A DNA stretch of 47,444 nt, from positions 1 through 47,444 of the forward strand of contig SDOA01000016.1 in assembly GCA_004524595.1 (NCBI GenBank), given 5' to 3'. Numbering within the stretch: the first letter of the stretch is position 1; the number at the start of each line of letters is the position of its first letter. The translations under genes and the position numbers were made by a program. Shown in pieces: positions 34,901 to 43,029 of this stretch. The notes under the pieces were generated by a model that worked only from the letters and a program-made list of their open reading frames with translations, did not search any database and had not been told where the DNA came from. The stretch comes from Candidatus Thorarchaeota archaeon. Its GTDB lineage: Archaea; Asgardarchaeota; Thorarchaeia; Thorarchaeales; Thorarchaeaceae.

Positions 34901-35500
34901 GTTAATCTCAAGTCTCTTACTGATTACGACCTTGAACGTGAAAGGTATGATGAAATAATAGACAAGAAGACTCGTCTTGAAGAGGAACGAAAAGAGATTC
35001 TGTCGTTTATGGAAGAATTAGAAGCCGAGAAGACTCAAAAGTTTCTATCAGTCTATAATGAGATAGCAGATAATTTCTCAAAGGTCTTCGCACAACTTTC
35101 ACCAGGTGGAGAGGCTAATCTAATGCTTGAGAACCCTGAACATCCATTGATGGGCGGAATTACTGTTAGATCAAAACCGAGAGGTAAGGACTTAGTTACT
35201 TTGGATGCAATGAGCGGTGGTGAAAAAACACTTACTGGTCTTGCCTTGATTTTCGCCATTCAGATGTATAATCCCACAAGTTTCTACATCTTTGATGAGA
35301 TTGATGCCAATCTCGATAATCTGAATGCTCATAATGTGGCCCTCTTAATCTCTCAGATGTCAAAGTCATCACAGTTTGTAGTGGTATCATTAAGAGACAC
35401 TACAGTGAGTAAGGCAGACCTTCTTATTGGCGTTTCTAACCAAGACGGAATTTCAAAAATAGTCACTGTAGATCTAGAGGAGGTGGGAGCTGAAGCATGA
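31910..35500 (+). CDS. smc: Chromosome segregation protein SMC
   Basis: 1196 residues, full length. N-terminal ATPase half with Walker A GPNGSGKS (33-40), long antiparallel coiled coils (about 170-500 and 670-1010), a hinge (about 510-660, with GTVAELGTIDPDY and the glycine-rich LITGGHFQKAS) and the C-terminal half with signature LDAMSGGEKTLTGLALIFA and Walker B FYIFDEIDANLDN. Organises and compacts DNA with kleisin ScpA and ScpB. TTG start gives MVYIEKL.CKGFKSFG, the usual SMC beginning. The stop overlaps the ScpA start by 4 bases (ATGA), and ScpB follows directly: a complete smc-scpA-scpB operon. Confidence 0.97.
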   Translation: MVYIEKLVCKGFKSFGRDSVSIKFNPGFTCIVGPNGSGKSNVIDAILFVLGQLSAKTLRATVFSDLLYSPPKPNMPPKAKSAIVELHFDNRDRRLQIEADRVVIERELDDTGKSVCRINGKVVTRTAVIDVLGAIGVDPNGYNLVLQGEIAQMVKASPTERRKLIEEIAGISAYDEQKERALKKLAESDSNLGKVDAQLQERRRQLEKLEEERADALRYKGLNQQIRKHKVNIMAWSVLKGRSRINTINETLAQRADEVTQLMKELVEVETGITSTETEIDTIDHEIDQITGGDSARVSEQYGIVSAAVSHVRSDLERAQSEYDKTSDEKIALIEGLEEIQNEISKNEKLMKDKNEGLSRLEREISGTAAQIIKMEEMAQREQTTYYETTLRLQDLNNQLRALDEGVSEVRSAIKSDNRELGLAYEELRDSTESLEKTREGLIELKQIIPERKEAIEKSEKLEESMKREIEDLSRQLATIDAEVDESAKIVSTTREELIKVQARQDALKEAEDTFLKRRRAVARVLELRDSSEIRGIYGTVAELGTIDPDYVVAMEIAGGNRLSYIVVEDEAAATACVEALKRDKAGRASFIPLDKIRTQPPKKLPKEEGVIDFALNLVKFDSKMLPAFEFVFSDTIVTKDFATAKRLGFRSQRAVSLEGELVERSGLITGGHFQKASAGLSLQVEDTSPEIVKRLEGLEAILKELRRKQTALRDQRNELDREIQSISKTNYKDGIELEKLEERQKELDNKNKTLEERIEKATLTISELEAQIKNLTERDEELTVQRERVMVQRDQCNEDLSRADSSKLIQGIKDLKEVQEQYQRQRERVQSEITALRVALDERLGPKAIEFESKIHELDAILPGLEEEVKRLALGLSEREKEFVKLKEERERIDEAVKDKRVRQLELREQQRNFRLRQEEIREAQTANEKAVYRLQTEQNRLETDIVAFLAELSDLTDANEALEERREEREPTYKELEDFEEKIKEIERELEAMGPVNLKSLTDYDLERERYDEIIDKKTRLEEERKEILSFMEELEAEKTQKFLSVYNEIADNFSKVFAQLSPGGEANLMLENPEHPLMGGITVRSKPRGKDLVTLDAMSGGEKTLTGLALIFAIQMYNPTSFYIFDEIDANLDNLNAHNVALLISQMSKSSQFVVVSLRDTTVSKADLLIGVSNQDGISKIVTVDLEEVGAEA

Positions 35501-36213
35501 TGGAGGATGAATCTCCGTTTTGGGCTACTCCACCATATATTCTCCTTACTGATGTTCTTCAGCTTGATAAGATTGAGCCTTGGAATGTTGATGTTGGAAA
35601 ACTTGTTGTTGGATTTCTAAACGAGATGAAACGGCTTGGAGATATCGATTTCAGGATTTCGGGAAATGCCCTTTACTCTGCTTCAGTGATTTTTATGCGG
35701 AAGACCAGAGAACTAGTCCAGCTTGGGATCCTACCACCCGAGGAGGTCGAGGATGATGAGATTGAAATCCCTCTTATTCGACCACCATTCAGACTTACAA
35801 ATCGTAGGGTGACCATAGAAGAGTTACTTGTAGCAATGGACCAAGTTTTGATGAAAGGTGTGAGACAGAGAACTGTATCAAAGAAATATAGGTATAGGAC
35901 CAAAGATGACCCGATTATATTTACAATGGATATAGATCAGGCAAATATTGAAGAGACAATTGCTGACATATATGTAGATTTACAACGTATCATGAAAATA
36001 GGAGAAGAATCCAGATTCACGGATATATTGATGAACAATACCCGAAAAGAGATTGTGCGTGTGTTCTTCTCATTACTCTACCTCTATGCGCGTGCATTAA
36101 TTGACATTTGGATGGATGAAGAGGTCATTTGGATTAAGATGTTAGAACCTCCAAAGATAATGAATAAAGAGAGCAAGAGAGAAGATGAAATGGAACCTGA
36201 GATAAAAAGCTAA
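35497..36213 (+). CDS. scpA: Kleisin ScpA
   Basis: 238 residues. Bridges the two SMC heads and binds ScpB. N-terminal helical domain LTDVLQLDKIEPWNVDVGKLVVGFLNEM with the DI.FRISGNALYSASVIFMRK segment that contacts the SMC neck, an acidic linker, and a C-terminal winged helix (FTDILMNNTRKEIVRVFFSLLYLY). Length is normal for archaeal ScpA. Starts at ATG within the SMC stop codon overlap, so translational coupling to smc is clear. Confidence 0.93.
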   Translation: MMEDESPFWATPPYILLTDVLQLDKIEPWNVDVGKLVVGFLNEMKRLGDIDFRISGNALYSASVIFMRKTRELVQLGILPPEEVEDDEIEIPLIRPPFRLTNRRVTIEELLVAMDQVLMKGVRQRTVSKKYRYRTKDDPIIFTMDIDQANIEETIADIYVDLQRIMKIGEESRFTDILMNNTRKEIVRVFFSLLYLYARALIDIWMDEEVIWIKMLEPPKIMNKESKREDEMEPEIKS

Positions 36214-36223
36214 GGTGGTAACA

Positions 36224-36778
36224 ATGGATGAAGACATGGTGACTCTTGAAGCCGCTCTCTATGTTTCAGGTAGAGCAATGACTCTTGATGAACTGGCAAA
36301 TATCATTGGGAAGTCCCAATCTACAGCTCAGAAACTACTAGATGAACTTGGCTTTGAATATAATAAACGCGAAGGAGCTTTGGAAATAGTAGTACTTCCT
36401 AAAGATCGCTATGCACTACAATTGAGACCAGAACTCACCCCAAGAGTAGGCAAATTGATTCCAGGCGGTCTCCTCTCATTCGCTACGCTGCAGACATTGG
36501 TCTTTATTGCATTGAAACAACCTATTGTGCAATCGGATCTTGTGAATCAACGTGGTACACATTGCTATGATCACGTAAAAGAATTAATCGAAAAGAAATT
36601 CATAGAGGCCGTTCCTGAGGGAAGGTCAAAGGTACTTACAACCACTCCACTTTTTGCGGACTACTTCGGACTCGAGAGTGACCGAATCAAATTGAAAGCC
36701 CAGCTTAAATTTAAGATGAAGAAGATCTTGGATGATCAGAGAACCTCTGAGAACACCTCAGCGCACGACTTTCTTTAG
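36224..36778 (+). CDS. scpB: Segregation and condensation protein ScpB
   Basis: 184 residues from ATG 36224, preferred because GGTGG lies 5 nt before it; GTG at 36215 is an alternative. Two tandem winged-helix domains: VTLEAALYVSGRAMTLDELANIIGKS and LLSFATLQTLVFIALKQPIVQSDLVNQRG, the SAxxTLxxIAYxQP-like ScpB motif. It dimerises and binds the ScpA linker. The C-terminal tail overlaps the convergent hypE gene by 4 bases, an unusually tight convergence. Confidence 0.92.
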   Translation: MDEDMVTLEAALYVSGRAMTLDELANIIGKSQSTAQKLLDELGFEYNKREGALEIVVLPKDRYALQLRPELTPRVGKLIPGGLLSFATLQTLVFIALKQPIVQSDLVNQRGTHCYDHVKELIEKKFIEAVPEGRSKVLTTTPLFADYFGLESDRIKLKAQLKFKMKKILDDQRTSENTSAHDFL

Positions 36779-37788
36779 CACACTCTTGGGACAGGTTCAC
36801 CATAAGGAACTTGAATGACCTTTCTTCCACCAATGGAGGTCTTCATGATGACTCTTGGAGTGCCTTTTTTAATCGTGCCAGCAACTTGAGCGTCCTTAGT
36901 TGTTTTAAATTTCTCAAGCTCTATTAAAATATCTTCAACATAATCGGGGTCAACAGCCATCACTACTTTTCCTTCACTGCTCATATGGAGAGGATTCAAT
37001 CCAAGAACATCACACAACGATTGTACTTGTGAACGTACAGGTATTTCATTTTCTTTAAGCTCAATCTCTACTTTGGACTTTGAAGCGATTTCATTAAGAG
37101 CGACTGCAGTGCCACCGCGGGTTGGATCTTTCATTGCGTGTACACCACCTATATCAAGACATGCTCGAATAGGCTCCCAGAGAGGCGCTACATCACTAAC
37201 CAGGTCTGTTTCAAAATCTAATCCTTCACGATGGGCAAGAAGAACTGTACCATGGTCTCCTATTGGTCCAGAGATTATGAGATCATCACCTGCTTGGGCG
37301 CCACCATCAGAAATAGGATGATCCAAATAGATTTCGCCTATACCAGTCGTTGACATCACGATTCCATCAAGAGTACCAAGTGGCATGACTTTTGTATCAC
37401 CAGCAATCATTGCAATATCTAGAGGTTCAATGATGCCATTCAATGATTTCAGTATAGTATGTAGAGTCTCGATTTCAGTTCCTTCTTCTATAATTACAGT
37501 GTTGGTCATAGCAATTGGGCGCGCGCCCATGACTGAAAGATCGTTGATGGTACCACAAGCTGTAAGTATTCCAAGATTTCCACCTGGGAAAAAGATAGGG
37601 TAGACTGTATGGGCATCGGTGCACACAATGAGATTGGCCCCAGCTATCTGTAAGGTTGCACCATCATCCATCTCATCAAGGCCAATAGGTCCAATCCGTC
37701 TTCGACTAAATGAGGGGATGATGACCTCTTCAAGAAGCCGTTGCATGACTTTTCCACCAGCGCCGTGTGCAGACTCAATCTTTGGCAT
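36775..37788 (-). CDS. hypE: Hydrogenase maturation protein HypE
   Basis: 337 residues. Converts the carbamoyl group on its own C-terminal cysteine to a cyanide ligand for the NiFe-hydrogenase active site. Family features: start PKIESAHGAGGKVMQRL, LDEMDDGATL, the GDTKVMPLG block, PMMxDPTRGG-type ...HAMKDPTRGGTAVALNEIA, and the essential terminal PRVC with Cys337. GGAGG is 7 nt before the ATG. HypA is encoded 570 bases further on, same strand, with eS8 in between on the other strand, so hydrogenase maturation is present though no hydrogenase gene lies in the window. Confidence 0.96.
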   Translation of the reverse strand: MPKIESAHGAGGKVMQRLLEEVIIPSFSRRRIGPIGLDEMDDGATLQIAGANLIVCTDAHTVYPIFFPGGNLGILTACGTINDLSVMGARPIAMTNTVIIEEGTEIETLHTILKSLNGIIEPLDIAMIAGDTKVMPLGTLDGIVMSTTGIGEIYLDHPISDGGAQAGDDLIISGPIGDHGTVLLAHREGLDFETDLVSDVAPLWEPIRACLDIGGVHAMKDPTRGGTAVALNEIASKSKVEIELKENEIPVRSQVQSLCDVLGLNPLHMSSEGKVVMAVDPDYVEDILIELEKFKTTKDAQVAGTIKKGTPRVIMKTSIGGRKVIQVPYGEPVPRVC

Positions 37789-37892
37789 ATTTCATCCTCC
37801 AGTAGTGCTACATTCTACTACTGTTTCTCAAGGTATTTGAAGGGGACTATTTGGTCGTTATGACAATTTAGGAAATTCGTCACTAAGCAAGA

Positions 37893-37898
37893 TTTAAA
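37893..37898 (+). promoter_or_regulatory. TATA box for the eS8 gene
   Basis: TTTAAA in gatttaaaacc, about 48 nt before the ATG; the site AGGAGGT at 37931-37937 is 8 nt before the start. Confidence 0.5.
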
Positions 37899-37945
37899 AC
37901 CACACAACAGAGAGCGTCATTGACCTCATGAGGAGGTAGTCCAAA

Positions 37946-38323
37946 ATGGCCATATGGCACAGAAGATCAACTCGTACAAACACAGGTGCTCGATTAAAAC
38001 GGTTCAGAAGCAAGAGAAAATTTGAGATGGGCCGTACTCCCACCGAAACTGTAATGGGAGAAACAAGACGACAACTAATTGATAGTAAGGGAAAGACGAA
38101 GAAGAGACCTGCACTGAAAATTCAATACGTAAATGTGACTGATGCATCGAAGGGTATTACTGTTCGTGCTGAGATTGAAGATGTTGAGATGAATCCAGCA
38201 AATATGGACTACCAGAGAAGAAAGGTAATCACAAGAGGTACAATCATTAAGACATCAAAGGGTAGAGCTAAGGTCACAAGCCGTCCCGGACAAGACGGTA
38301 TTTTAAATGCAGTCTTAATCTAA
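37946..38323 (+). CDS. rps8e: Small ribosomal subunit protein eS8
   Basis: 125 residues, the compact archaeal form of S8e. Recognised by AIWHRRSTRTNTGARLKR at the N-terminus, KFEMGRTPTETVMGE, the internal NVTDASKGITVRAEIEDV and C-terminal ITRGTIIKTSKGRAKVTSRPGQDGILNAVLI. Binds 16S rRNA in the small subunit. Single-gene unit between hypE and hypA, both minus strand. Confidence 0.97.
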   Translation: MAIWHRRSTRTNTGARLKRFRSKRKFEMGRTPTETVMGETRRQLIDSKGKTKKRPALKIQYVNVTDASKGITVRAEIEDVEMNPANMDYQRRKVITRGTIIKTSKGRAKVTSRPGQDGILNAVLI

Positions 38324-38356
38324 TTCAAGTCCGTATCAACTGATCCAACAGTGTCC

Positions 38357-38749
38357 TCACGCGATTGGTCCTCCAACTTCAGCTTCAATATTAGTTATGA
38401 TGAAATCTTTTCCACCAGTTATTGTTGTAGCACTACTATTGCATTTTGGACACTTCATTGGAGCAAAAACAGCAATCTGAGGAGGAAGGTCAGGGTCAAC
38501 CTTTGATTCACCCTCGAAGCCACAGTCACTACAGGCTAATTTCCCCTTGACGGTTTTAATTCTCAATTCTGCACCTTCAACGATTGTATCTTTACTTGCA
38601 ATCTCGAAGTTGAAAATCAGTTGTTCAGGAATTAAAAAAGTAAATTCACCTACTTCTATGTTGACCACATTTACCTTGATTGCATTATTGTTTTTTGCAG
38701 CTTCGGAGGCTGTATCTACAATTGAACATGCCGCAGAGAATTCATGCAA
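38357..38749 (-). CDS. hypA: Hydrogenase nickel-incorporation protein HypA
   Basis: 130 residues. Delivers nickel to the hydrogenase. The start is TTG, proven by the invariant N-terminal His-Glu pair (MHEFSAACSIV, His2 a nickel ligand). The zinc domain has LACSDCGF and MKCPKCNSS, two CxxC pairs about 36 residues apart. EVGEFTFLIPEQLIFNFEIA is the conserved middle block. The partner HypE is nearby on the same strand; HypB is not in the window. Confidence 0.94.
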   Translation of the reverse strand: MHEFSAACSIVDTASEAAKNNNAIKVNVVNIEVGEFTFLIPEQLIFNFEIASKDTIVEGAELRIKTVKGKLACSDCGFEGESKVDPDLPPQIAVFAPMKCPKCNSSATTITGGKDFIITNIEAEVGGPIA

Positions 38750-38816
38750 AGCAAAGCACCATTATTCTGATTGATTTGTACCTGTTAAGGCATTTCCGCT
38801 ATGGTTACGTTCACTC

Positions 38817-38841
38817 AGACACTTTATATGATTCAGTGTCT
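38817..38841. promoter_or_regulatory. Inverted repeat enclosing a TATA box
   Basis: AGACACT (38817-38823) and AGTGTCT (38835-38841), perfect 7-bp arms, with TTATATG (38824-38830) between. A protein bound to this dyad would block the TATA box of the HEAT-repeat gene at 38882. The minus-strand hypA promoter is in the same short region. Confidence 0.5.
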
Positions 38842-38881
38842 AAGACCAGAACATTCAGTTGCAGAGTGAGGAGTGTTAGTG

Positions 38882-39472
38882 GTGTCAAAACCAAAGAGAG
38901 AAATAAAGAAAGATGAGAGGCCAAAAAAGAAAGCAGCTGGAAAGGAAAAAACTCCAACTAAGACAAAACCTAGCAAACCAGCCTCCACAAAATCGAAGAA
39001 GACATCTAAGACATCAACGGGAAAATCAACAACCATTAAGACTCCAAGAGAGAAATCTACTACAAGACAGAAGGTTGCCAGCAAGAAGGCTGTAAGTAAA
39101 AGAGATAGTGAGATCTTGAAGGATCTCGAAGTTGAATTGGTCAGCGATGATGAACAGGTCTGTCTTGGAGCTGTTGGTCGTCTTGGTCTCATGAAGGACT
39201 CTAGATCTACTGAGATTCTTATTCGAGGATTGAAAGACAAAAGGCATATGGTAAGAATCCATGTTGCTGCGCAACTAGGAGAAAAAAAAGATGTAAAGGC
39301 TGTTGATGCCCTAATAGAAACCCTACATGATGAATCGGTCTTCGTTCGACAGACTGTTGCAGGTGCTTTAGAGAATATTGGAACTCCAAAAGCAAAAAAG
39401 GCTGTTTCTAATGCTGAGAGAGAGGGTATTCTGCTTGATGAGTTACCAGAGGGACGCCGGTTATCAGAATGA
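38882..39472 (+). CDS. HEAT-repeat protein with a lysine-rich N-terminal tail
   Basis: 196 residues from GTG 38882, chosen because GAGGAG lies 8 nt before it; GTG 38873 is an alternative. The first 75 residues are almost only Lys, Thr, Ser, Pro and Ala (KPKREIKKDERPKKKAAGK...), like the tail of histone H1. Residues about 80-180 form HEAT repeats (LKDLEVELVSDDEQVCLGAVGRLG, TEILIRGLKDKRHMVRIHVAAQLG, VDALIETLHDESVFVRQTVAGALENIG), a PBS-lyase-like type. Such a protein could bind DNA by its tail and a partner by the repeats. It lies about 2 kb from the smc operon. Confidence 0.8.
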   Translation: MSKPKREIKKDERPKKKAAGKEKTPTKTKPSKPASTKSKKTSKTSTGKSTTIKTPREKSTTRQKVASKKAVSKRDSEILKDLEVELVSDDEQVCLGAVGRLGLMKDSRSTEILIRGLKDKRHMVRIHVAAQLGEKKDVKAVDALIETLHDESVFVRQTVAGALENIGTPKAKKAVSNAEREGILLDELPEGRRLSE

Positions 39473-39571
39473 CGATATTATGTCTAATCTGAAATACTAT
39501 ATCGCATAGCTCCGCTTATATTGATGGATTATGCGTAATATCATAGATACCTAAGCCTTGGAGATAATAAG

Positions 39572-40114
39572 ATGGAATTTAATGATAACATCGAAAAAGC
39601 CGAAGCTGCAATCAAAGATTTGAATCTCGATTATATGCGTGGTTTGGTATCAGAGGATGAATATAAAGAGAGAATGGCAGAGCTTAATGAAAAACTTGTT
39701 CAGGCTGGAGGAGTTCCTCTAGAGAGCCCACCAGTTCGCAAAATCGAACGGTTTGAACTTCAATCTGCAAAACTGCATCCTCCACCATCTGAAAAGAAAG
39801 TAACAGTTGATCCTGTAACAGCTGTTAAGAGAACTGTAGAATCTATGAGGAAAATTCCTATTGAGAAGATCGTACAAGAATCAGGAGTTTCTGTGCACAA
39901 TGTCATAAAGATATTGACCGACCTCTTGGATGGAAGAGAACTATCAGGTAGAATTGACCATAATTCTGGTGATTTCATTCTTGGAACAGGCACAGGACCA
40001 GCCCCAAAGACAATTCATGGGTGTCCATACTGCCGAGCAGAACTTGATAGAGTCGCTGTAAAAGGAGAAACTATTACCTGCTCTGTCTGTAGAGAGTCGT
40101 TCATCATCTCATAA
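39572..40114 (+). CDS. Winged-helix and zinc-ribbon protein, unknown function
   Basis: 180 residues. Parts: an N-terminal amphipathic helical SHOCT-like segment (LNLDYMRGLVSEDEYKERMAELNEKL), a Pro-rich linker, a winged helix (about 89-135: VESMRKIPIEKIVQESGVSVHNVIKILTDLLDGRELSGRID, similar to the C-terminal winged helix of PCI-type proteins), and a C-terminal zinc ribbon with CPYC and CSVC pairs. The family is not recognised. GGAG is 9 nt before the ATG; the gene at 40143 follows after 28 bases and is probably co-transcribed. Confidence 0.75.
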   Translation: MEFNDNIEKAEAAIKDLNLDYMRGLVSEDEYKERMAELNEKLVQAGGVPLESPPVRKIERFELQSAKLHPPPSEKKVTVDPVTAVKRTVESMRKIPIEKIVQESGVSVHNVIKILTDLLDGRELSGRIDHNSGDFILGTGTGPAPKTIHGCPYCRAELDRVAVKGETITCSVCRESFIIS

Positions 40115-40142
40115 TGATAATACGTACAGGTGATTTGTCCAA

Positions 40143-41414
40143 ATGGACTTTCTAGAAGCTTGTCTACACGTAAATGGAAGGGCAGCTGTAAAATCAGTGA
40201 AAGCTATGTTGCCTTCTGTACGTACTTCAGCAGTGTGGGCTATTCTTATGCATGGAGCAGCATGGCATGAAGAACGCTCTTATGATACATCACATGCCAC
40301 GATTTCAGTATATACAATTCATCGAATGATTGAAACCCTTGGGGGGCACGAGGGGCTTGTATCAGAAGATCCTATTTTGAGCCAGACTATCAAGCTTCCT
40401 GAGGAACAAAAGACTAGTCTTCAGGAGGTACTAGTAGAGCGTTTAGCATATCATTTGGCAGATGCCGACCATTGGCGCCCTGAACAGGGACCTAGATATG
40501 ATATTGAAACTCGTTTAGACTCGAAAGGAAATGCAGTACAAATCTATGTACAGTCAGTCAGAGAAAGAGTTCAGATGAGTGCGTTGAAAGCTGCTGCAGT
40601 ACTAGGTGCTCGTGAGGACACAACTATGCTCATGCGGGCCACCGCATCAATAGCAGCAGAGGAACCAGACAAACTGGGTCATGCCTTCATCATGCCAGTA
40701 TCACTCCTCACGGAACTTCCTATTGCAGAATATACAAGACCACATATGGCAACATTATGGCATCTTACAGAGTATTTAGTGAGGAAAATACCATCTAAAG
40801 CGGCAGAGGGATTCAGCATGGATGAAAAGATTGGAAGATTTGCAAGACCGACCAATCTTTCAGAGAATGCAAACTTGTTCATAAATGCTGTATATCAATA
40901 TGGTATCTTAGGACACAACGCAATATTCGCACACAGAATATCCGAGGCTGCACGTCGAGGGCTTGTAAACACTGAAACAATCATGTGGCTTCTAAAGATG
41001 CTTCAAAGAAACATCGGACCAGTCTTAAATCCTTCAGAGAATCTAGCAGTTGAGAGTCTAATTAAGAGAGCTGATGGTCCAGATTGGACAATGACGCCAA
41101 CAGAGGTCAGTCTACCAAGTACAAGTATTGTCAAAGAGTGGTTTTTCAGAGAGTATGGAGATATCTGGAGTGCAATGATTCATCAAAAATCTTCAGTGTT
41201 TGAAGATATGATATTGGAACTTGGGAAGAATGATTGGCCCTCAGTGAGAGCGCTCCAGTATGGATTGAGTGCCATGCATGGCGATATGGAGGCAGCGCAT
41301 CCATACATTTTCACTCAATCTGTCTGGAATCTTGTGGATAACGGGTTGATATCTGAAGCACTAGCAGCACTGCAGGTACATAGGCTACTTAGAGAGCAGT
41401 TAGCAGGGAAATAA
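40143..41414 (+). CDS. Helical protein with a cluster of histidines, unknown function
   Basis: 423 residues, predicted soluble and mostly helical, no family recognised. The first third contains histidines at 37, 42, 51 and 60 (MHGAAWHEERSYDTSHATISVYTIH) and again LAYHLADADHW near 101-111, positions that could ligate metals or a cofactor. Later helices include HMATLWHLTEYLVRKI and SENANLFINAVYQYGILGHNAIFAHRISEA. GGTGA lies about 9 nt before the ATG. Likely one operon with the winged-helix/zinc-ribbon gene. A strong hairpin separates it from the convergent TfrB gene. Confidence 0.75.
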   Translation: MDFLEACLHVNGRAAVKSVKAMLPSVRTSAVWAILMHGAAWHEERSYDTSHATISVYTIHRMIETLGGHEGLVSEDPILSQTIKLPEEQKTSLQEVLVERLAYHLADADHWRPEQGPRYDIETRLDSKGNAVQIYVQSVRERVQMSALKAAAVLGAREDTTMLMRATASIAAEEPDKLGHAFIMPVSLLTELPIAEYTRPHMATLWHLTEYLVRKIPSKAAEGFSMDEKIGRFARPTNLSENANLFINAVYQYGILGHNAIFAHRISEAARRGLVNTETIMWLLKMLQRNIGPVLNPSENLAVESLIKRADGPDWTMTPTEVSLPSTSIVKEWFFREYGDIWSAMIHQKSSVFEDMILELGKNDWPSVRALQYGLSAMHGDMEAAHPYIFTQSVWNLVDNGLISEALAALQVHRLLREQLAGK

Positions 41415-41420
41415 AGAGAG

Positions 41421-41446
41421 TTGGAGAGGGATGTCCCTCTCACCAA
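41421..41446. terminator. Bidirectional hairpin between convergent genes
   Basis: AGAGGGA (41425-41431) pairs with TCCCTCT (41434-41440), extended by TTGG and CCAA with a 2-nt bulge. It sits in the 41 bases between the converging 423-residue and TfrB genes and can end both transcripts. Confidence 0.6.
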
Positions 41447-41455
41447 TTGTTCGTA

Positions 41456-43015
41456 CTATTCGTTTCCCTTTTTGTAAGATTCAGCAAGTAAGTCAGGAAT
41501 ATATCGTACTTTCATTGTGCTATCTTTCATCATATCATTAAGCTGAATGGTACAGAATGGGCACTCGGTAGTCACCATGTCAGCTTTCGTTGCTTCAATA
41601 TACTCCTTCCTTGTTGTAGCAATCTTTTGGGATAGCTCACGTTGACCTGCACGGACTCCACCACCAGCACCGCAGCACCGGTTCTTCATTGGGTCGTCGA
41701 TGTATTCTACACCAGGAATCATTTTCAGGAGTTTGATTGGTTGATCAACAACTCCTTGCCCTCTACCCAGATGACAAGGTTCGTGATATGTTATCTTTAG
41801 GTCGATTCTCCCTTTTGGAGGAACTATGTTTTCTTCACCCACCACATCGAGAAGGTATTCCGCCAAGTCATATACTTTGAACTTAGGAGGTTCACCGCGT
41901 TTCTCTTCAATAAGTGGACGATGGTCTTCGCGTAGGGTCTTACCACAGCCAGCACAGGCAACAACGACTGTATCTAAATCGTATTTGTCCATAATGGTTT
42001 CGAAGATCTCTGTGACCCGTTGAGCCGCATCATGCGCGGTCTTGAGATCACCTGTCCTGAATGCAGGACTTGCACAACACCACTGTTCTTTAGGTACAAT
42101 TACATCAATGTGATTACGATTTAGAACCTCGATGAGTGCTCTTCCTGTGTTTTGCATTCGGTAATCAATTAGGCAGCCTGTGAAGAAGGCAACTCTACCC
42201 CTTGGATTCTCAACAAGAAATTCCTCGCTTGATATCTCTTTTAGCAGAGGTTTCTCTTTTTCAGGTACTGAACGTCCAGTGGCTGTTATTTGATCAACAA
42301 ACCCTTGTTGACCTTCTGCAAGAGGATAACCTGCTTCAACAGCCTTAGCTCTTAGAAGCTCAACAGCAAGAGAAGGAATCTTGATTTTCTTTGGACAGAT
42401 ATCCTCACACATCTTACATGTCGTGCAGCTGTAGACCATCTCATTCATGGCCATCGCTATACGATCCTCAACATCTCGAGGGTCTAGTTCTAACCGCGCG
42501 AGTTGTCGAATGATCATTGGACCGGGATAATCCCATGTTTCATGAACTATCGGACAGTTCGAAAGACATGCACTACATTCAATACACTTTCTAATTTCAC
42601 GCAGTTTCTCAATTTGGTCAGCATGAATTATTTCGGGGTGTTGAATTGGTTTATCACGAGCTACATAAGGCCTGATTCTTCGAAGGCGATAGGTCACTTG
42701 TGAGATATCAGTGACAAGATCTTTGATGACCGGCATTTTTTCAAGGGGTTCAAGTAAAAGGTCTTCATCAGGATTGACCTTTGTTCTACAAGCAATTCTA
42801 GCAGTCTTGTTAACTCGGACTGCACAAGAGCCACATTGACCACTTCTACACTCCCATCTGAACGCCAAGCTTGAATCGTATTTGTCTTGGATATTCAAGA
42901 GTACATCAAGGACAGTCATTCCGAGTTCGTAATCTACATTAAACTCCTGAAAATAGGGTTCATCGTCTTTATCAGGATTATATCTGAAAACTTTTGCTTT
43001 GATTATCTGTGCCAT
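41456..43015 (-). CDS. tfrB: Thiol:fumarate reductase subunit B (fused SdhB-HdrB type)
   Basis: About 519 residues from ATG 43015. The frame extends to ATG 43033, but AGGGAGGT 7 nt before 43015 supports the later start. N-terminal 2Fe-2S domain (CRSGQCGSC...CRTKV), two 4Fe-4S ferredoxin sites (CIECSACLSNCP, CTTCKMCEDICP), then two CCG domains (TGC...WCCASPAF with ACAGC, and EPCHLGR...NRCCGAGGG with CPFC) as in heterodisulfide reductase HdrB/D. Transfers electrons to the flavoprotein TfrA; in methanogens it oxidises CoM and CoB thiols, here the thiol or quinone partner is unknown. Forms an operon with tfrA. Confidence 0.9.
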   Translation of the reverse strand: MAQIIKAKVFRYNPDKDDEPYFQEFNVDYELGMTVLDVLLNIQDKYDSSLAFRWECRSGQCGSCAVRVNKTARIACRTKVNPDEDLLLEPLEKMPVIKDLVTDISQVTYRLRRIRPYVARDKPIQHPEIIHADQIEKLREIRKCIECSACLSNCPIVHETWDYPGPMIIRQLARLELDPRDVEDRIAMAMNEMVYSCTTCKMCEDICPKKIKIPSLAVELLRAKAVEAGYPLAEGQQGFVDQITATGRSVPEKEKPLLKEISSEEFLVENPRGRVAFFTGCLIDYRMQNTGRALIEVLNRNHIDVIVPKEQWCCASPAFRTGDLKTAHDAAQRVTEIFETIMDKYDLDTVVVACAGCGKTLREDHRPLIEEKRGEPPKFKVYDLAEYLLDVVGEENIVPPKGRIDLKITYHEPCHLGRGQGVVDQPIKLLKMIPGVEYIDDPMKNRCCGAGGGVRAGQRELSQKIATTRKEYIEATKADMVTTECPFCTIQLNDMMKDSTMKVRYIPDLLAESYKKGNE

Positions 43016-43029
43016 CTCATATACCTCCC

